A DNA stretch of 64,000 nucleotides from Bdellovibrio reynosensis (GTDB lineage: Bacteria > Bdellovibrionota > Bdellovibrionia > Bdellovibrionales > Bdellovibrionaceae), in NCBI RefSeq assembly GCF_022814725.1, contig NZ_CP093442.1, positions 1,984,001-2,048,000 of the forward strand, given 5' to 3'. This document shows, piece by piece, positions 62,093-64,000 of this stretch. Made by a program: the position numbers and the translations under genes. The number at the start of each line of letters is the position of its first letter. Position 1 is the stretch's first letter. The notes below the pieces were generated by a model. It was not told the origin of the DNA and ran no database searches. It saw only the letters and a program-made list of their open reading frames with translations.

Positions 62093-62701
62093 ATGACACC
62101 AAAAGGAAGAGAGTTGCGCGAGAAACTTATCTCTCTATTGAGTGAGGCATTTAAAACGAACTTAATTTATGAGCTTCCATTACTTTTATCACCGGTCGAC
62201 TCTACGGCTTCAATGTATAAAATTTTCAGCATCACCACAGCTTTCCAAAAGACATACCATTTGATGTCAGACCCGCGACAATTTATCGAGAATTTATGGC
62301 TTTCAGAAGGTAGGCCCCAGGTATCCTATGTCTATTCGTGTCGCGTAGTTCGTGATATGAAGACTCGTCCGAGCAGAAACCAGTTTTCGGAGTTTGAATT
62401 TATCGGCGCAAGTTGCTTCACTCGCAAAGTTGATTTAAATTTTATCGTACAAACTCTAATGTCTAAACTTAGTATCCTCTTGGGAAATGCATCTGTTCGG
62501 TGTCTTCACTCGACCAGTTCAAAGGGTGACTTGTTACTTTACGTTGATATAGAGTCTGTTATTTACGAAGTCGGACACATACAACTGACCAGACTCAGAA
62601 AATTAGAATCGATGGATTTTAGTTACTTCCATATCACCTACTCAGTAGGACTGGCACGTTTCGCTAGGTTAAAGCAAATTCTGGAAGCGACTAGGGTATG
62701 A
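62093..62701 (+). CDS. Class II aminoacyl-tRNA synthetase-like core protein
   Basis: The 202-residue protein reads like a stripped class II synthetase catalytic domain. A motif-2-like stretch YSCRVVRDMKTRPSRNQFSEF (Arg87, then FSEFEFIG) is preceded by a YHLMSDPRQF segment and followed by a GNASVRCLHS stretch, and a motif-3-like SVGLARFARLKQIL (Arg189) lies near the end. By eye it is closest to PheRS-alpha or other class IIc enzymes. No anticodon domain is present. It may aminoacylate or amidate the peptide, or be a decoy or resistant target. ATG at 62093 has GGAG upstream; an earlier GTG is at 62051. Confidence 0.5.
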   Translation: MTPKGRELREKLISLLSEAFKTNLIYELPLLLSPVDSTASMYKIFSITTAFQKTYHLMSDPRQFIENLWLSEGRPQVSYVYSCRVVRDMKTRPSRNQFSEFEFIGASCFTRKVDLNFIVQTLMSKLSILLGNASVRCLHSTSSKGDLLLYVDIESVIYEVGHIQLTRLRKLESMDFSYFHITYSVGLARFARLKQILEATRV

Positions 62702-63642
62702 AATCTCAAGGTCTAATTAAAGTCACTGATATGTTTGAGTCGAAAGATGAAAATTTAGAACGCCTTGGCGATCTTCAACTTAAACGTCTGAGTAGCGACG
62801 CTTTCTTTCTTGGAATCGGTAATAAATTCCAAAAAGATGACCATCTTATGGCGCTAAAAGGGGGATATGAAGCAATTCGTCACATCGATAAAGTTAAGGA
62901 ATTAATTAAAGTTGGTGTTAAATCGCTAAGCGGGCATAGTGATCTTACAACGACTTTACTCGCTCTAATGCATTCTCCAGTTCACGCCATACATGGCCCC
63001 ATGTTTCTTCCTGATTTCACAGAATCAAAAGGAGTCGAGTCAATCACATGGGACTCCTACTCTAACTTGCTTCATTCCATAACCATAAATAGGACAGTTC
63101 ACTCTCAGTTCTGGCGACCGCAAAAACAGAACTTGTTTGTGGATTGGTTTTCTAAAGAAAGATTTAGAGATGTTCGTCCTTCAGTTTCTCCGCGAGAATT
63201 TCATTTAGAAACTAACATTACTCGTAAATTCTGCGGAATAGCTATTGGTGGAAACCTTTCGATTTTCTTGAGACAATGCGGAACCCATTATTTAAACGAA
63301 TTCTACTTGCAGCAAAAAAATATTTTGTTTTTGGAGGAGTGGTCATCGCCAATAGCCGATGTTTTAAACATGCTTTATTACTTAAAATTAAAAGGGACTT
63401 TAAAAAATACTAATCTGATCTGCTTTGGCTCAATTTGTCCGACCGAGTACTCGACATCAATTTATGATCACTCGATTTTTAAAGAGATTGCAGATCTGGT
63501 TGGGGTGCCATGCGTGTTCGGAGTTAATTTTGGCCACGTTCAACCACAGTATTCATTTTTATTAGGAAAGATGACTCAGGTTGAAGTTTCGAGCTCCGAG
63601 ATAGAGGTTCATCAGCGCTTAGATTCGCAGAATTTCAGTTAG
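62698..63642 (+). CDS. S66 serine peptidase (LD-carboxypeptidase/MccF-like)
   Basis: The 314-residue protein matches peptidase family S66: ALKGGYEAIRHID, the nucleophile elbow LSGHSDLTT (Ser81), HAIHGPMF, GIAIGGNLSIFLRQCGT, the catalytic Glu in ILFLEE (Glu213) and His in VNFGHVQP (His280). Family members cut L,D-peptide bonds in peptidoglycan or, as MccF, cut the acyl-sulfamoyl bond of microcin C and give immunity. In a peptide cluster with an aminoacyl-tRNA-synthetase-like gene, immunity or product release is more likely than wall recycling. ATGA overlap with the gene before. Confidence 0.88.
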   Translation: MKSQGLIKVTDMFESKDENLERLGDLQLKRLSSDAFFLGIGNKFQKDDHLMALKGGYEAIRHIDKVKELIKVGVKSLSGHSDLTTTLLALMHSPVHAIHGPMFLPDFTESKGVESITWDSYSNLLHSITINRTVHSQFWRPQKQNLFVDWFSKERFRDVRPSVSPREFHLETNITRKFCGIAIGGNLSIFLRQCGTHYLNEFYLQQKNILFLEEWSSPIADVLNMLYYLKLKGTLKNTNLICFGSICPTEYSTSIYDHSIFKEIADLVGVPCVFGVNFGHVQPQYSFLLGKMTQVEVSSSEIEVHQRLDSQNFS

Positions 63643-63662
63643 AAAAAGTGTCTCATAAAAAT

Positions 63663-63696
63663 AAAAAAACCCACAGGATACCCTCTGGGTTTTTTA
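63663..63696. terminator. Bidirectional terminator between the peptide cluster and recA
   Basis: AACCCA (63668-63673) pairs with TGGGTT (63686-63691), with AGG/CCT inside, an A-run before and a T-run after. It would end the peptide operon on the plus strand and recA on the minus strand. Confidence 0.85.
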
Positions 63697-63719
63697 TTTC
63701 TTTAAATTTATTTGGGAAA

Positions 63720-64000
63720 CTAGTGTTTACCCTTTTTAGCTTTTTTTGGTGCTGCTTCTTCGGCTTCGACTGGTTCTACGCCTTCGTGGTCTTCGCCATT
63801 AGCGCCATTTGCTTCAACCAAAAGCTTGCCGATACCGTTAGCTGCTAAGATTTTGTTTCTTAGTTCAACTTTGTATTCTGGGTGTTCTTTAAGGAAGTTT
63901 TTAGCTTGGTCACGGCCTTGGCCCATGCGCTCGCCATTCATAGAGAACCAAGCACCTGATTTTTCAACCAAGTTTGCAGTCACTGCTAGATCCAAGATAT
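63720..64000 (-). CDS. recA: RecA recombinase, C-terminal part
   Basis: The window contains the last 92 residues or so of Rec[21 protein letters not shown] followed by [20 protein letters not shown], then an acidic tail ending in a Lys-rich [13 protein letters not shown]. The tail is longer and more basic at the very end than in E. coli. The frame is open to the edge of the window, so the gene continues outside it. Confidence 0.96.
   Translation of the reverse strand, partial: ILDLAVTANLVEKSGAWFSMNGERMGQGRDQAKNFLKEHPEYKVELRNKILAANGIGKLLVEANGANGEDHEGVEPVEAEEAAPKKAKKGKH

Noticed and set aside
62698-63642. Plain peptidoglycan-recycling LdcA
   Set aside because: Catalytic residues would allow it, but its tight coupling in the radical-SAM peptide operon makes an immunity or release role more likely; kept as an alternative.

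Overview
The window looks like a chromosomal segment of a predatory deltaproteobacterium close to Bdellovibrio. This rests on gene content and order (a recA 3' end, a flgF-G-A-H-I-J-M-N-K-L block with csrA and fliW, many secreted cell-wall enzymes and metalloproteases, large lipoproteins) and not on a database search. Most genes have strong AGGAG-type ribosome sites, and many adjacent genes overlap by ATGA.

Layout. 1-9,000: 3' part of a sensor histidine kinase, a secreted Met/Gly-repeat protein, an L,D-transpeptidase, citrate synthase, a degenerate RsbU-like protein, and a secreted matrixin-type protease with a partner gene. 9,000-19,700: isoprenoid-quinone metabolism (polyprenyl synthase, a divergent UbiA-family protein, rsmJ, a membrane protein, a thioesterase, then menA-menC-menE-ferredoxin), broken by a 140-bp palindromic element and a large lipoprotein. 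19,700-31,600: rmuC, then the flagellar rod/ring/hook-junction genes on the minus strand, with a perfect-looking sigma-54 promoter ahead of flgF and a MITE-like inverted repeat between flgI and flgJ. 31,700-40,400: lytic transglycosylase and aspartate kinase, three tandem paralogous secreted Cys/Gly-rich proteins, glutathione peroxidase and a secreted HExxH protein. 40,600-45,900: a uracil-catabolism (URC-type) cluster: mmsA-like dehydrogenase, URC1-like, URC4-like (DUF1688), uracil phosphoribosyltransferase and uridine kinase; it would let a predator use prey pyrimidines. 45,900-56,900: secreted and envelope proteins, including a LysM/beta-barrel protein coupled to a 1425-residue lipoprotein with Ig-like, FN3-like and two LamG-like domains.

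The most interesting part is 57,230-63,700, directly before recA. A short peptide gene is followed by a hairpin and then seven tightly coupled genes: a SPASM radical-SAM enzyme, a second radical-SAM enzyme, a DUF885-like HExxPGH zincin, an MFS transporter, a small HELSH metallopeptidase-like protein, a stand-alone protein that reads like a class II aminoacyl-tRNA synthetase core, and an S66 (LD-carboxypeptidase/MccF-like) serine peptidase. I read it as an undescribed ribosomally made, radical-SAM-modified peptide system with its own excision proteases, exporter and probable self-immunity. The individual families are well supported by motifs; their combined function is inference.

No tRNA, rRNA, CRISPR array or IS transposase was recognised.
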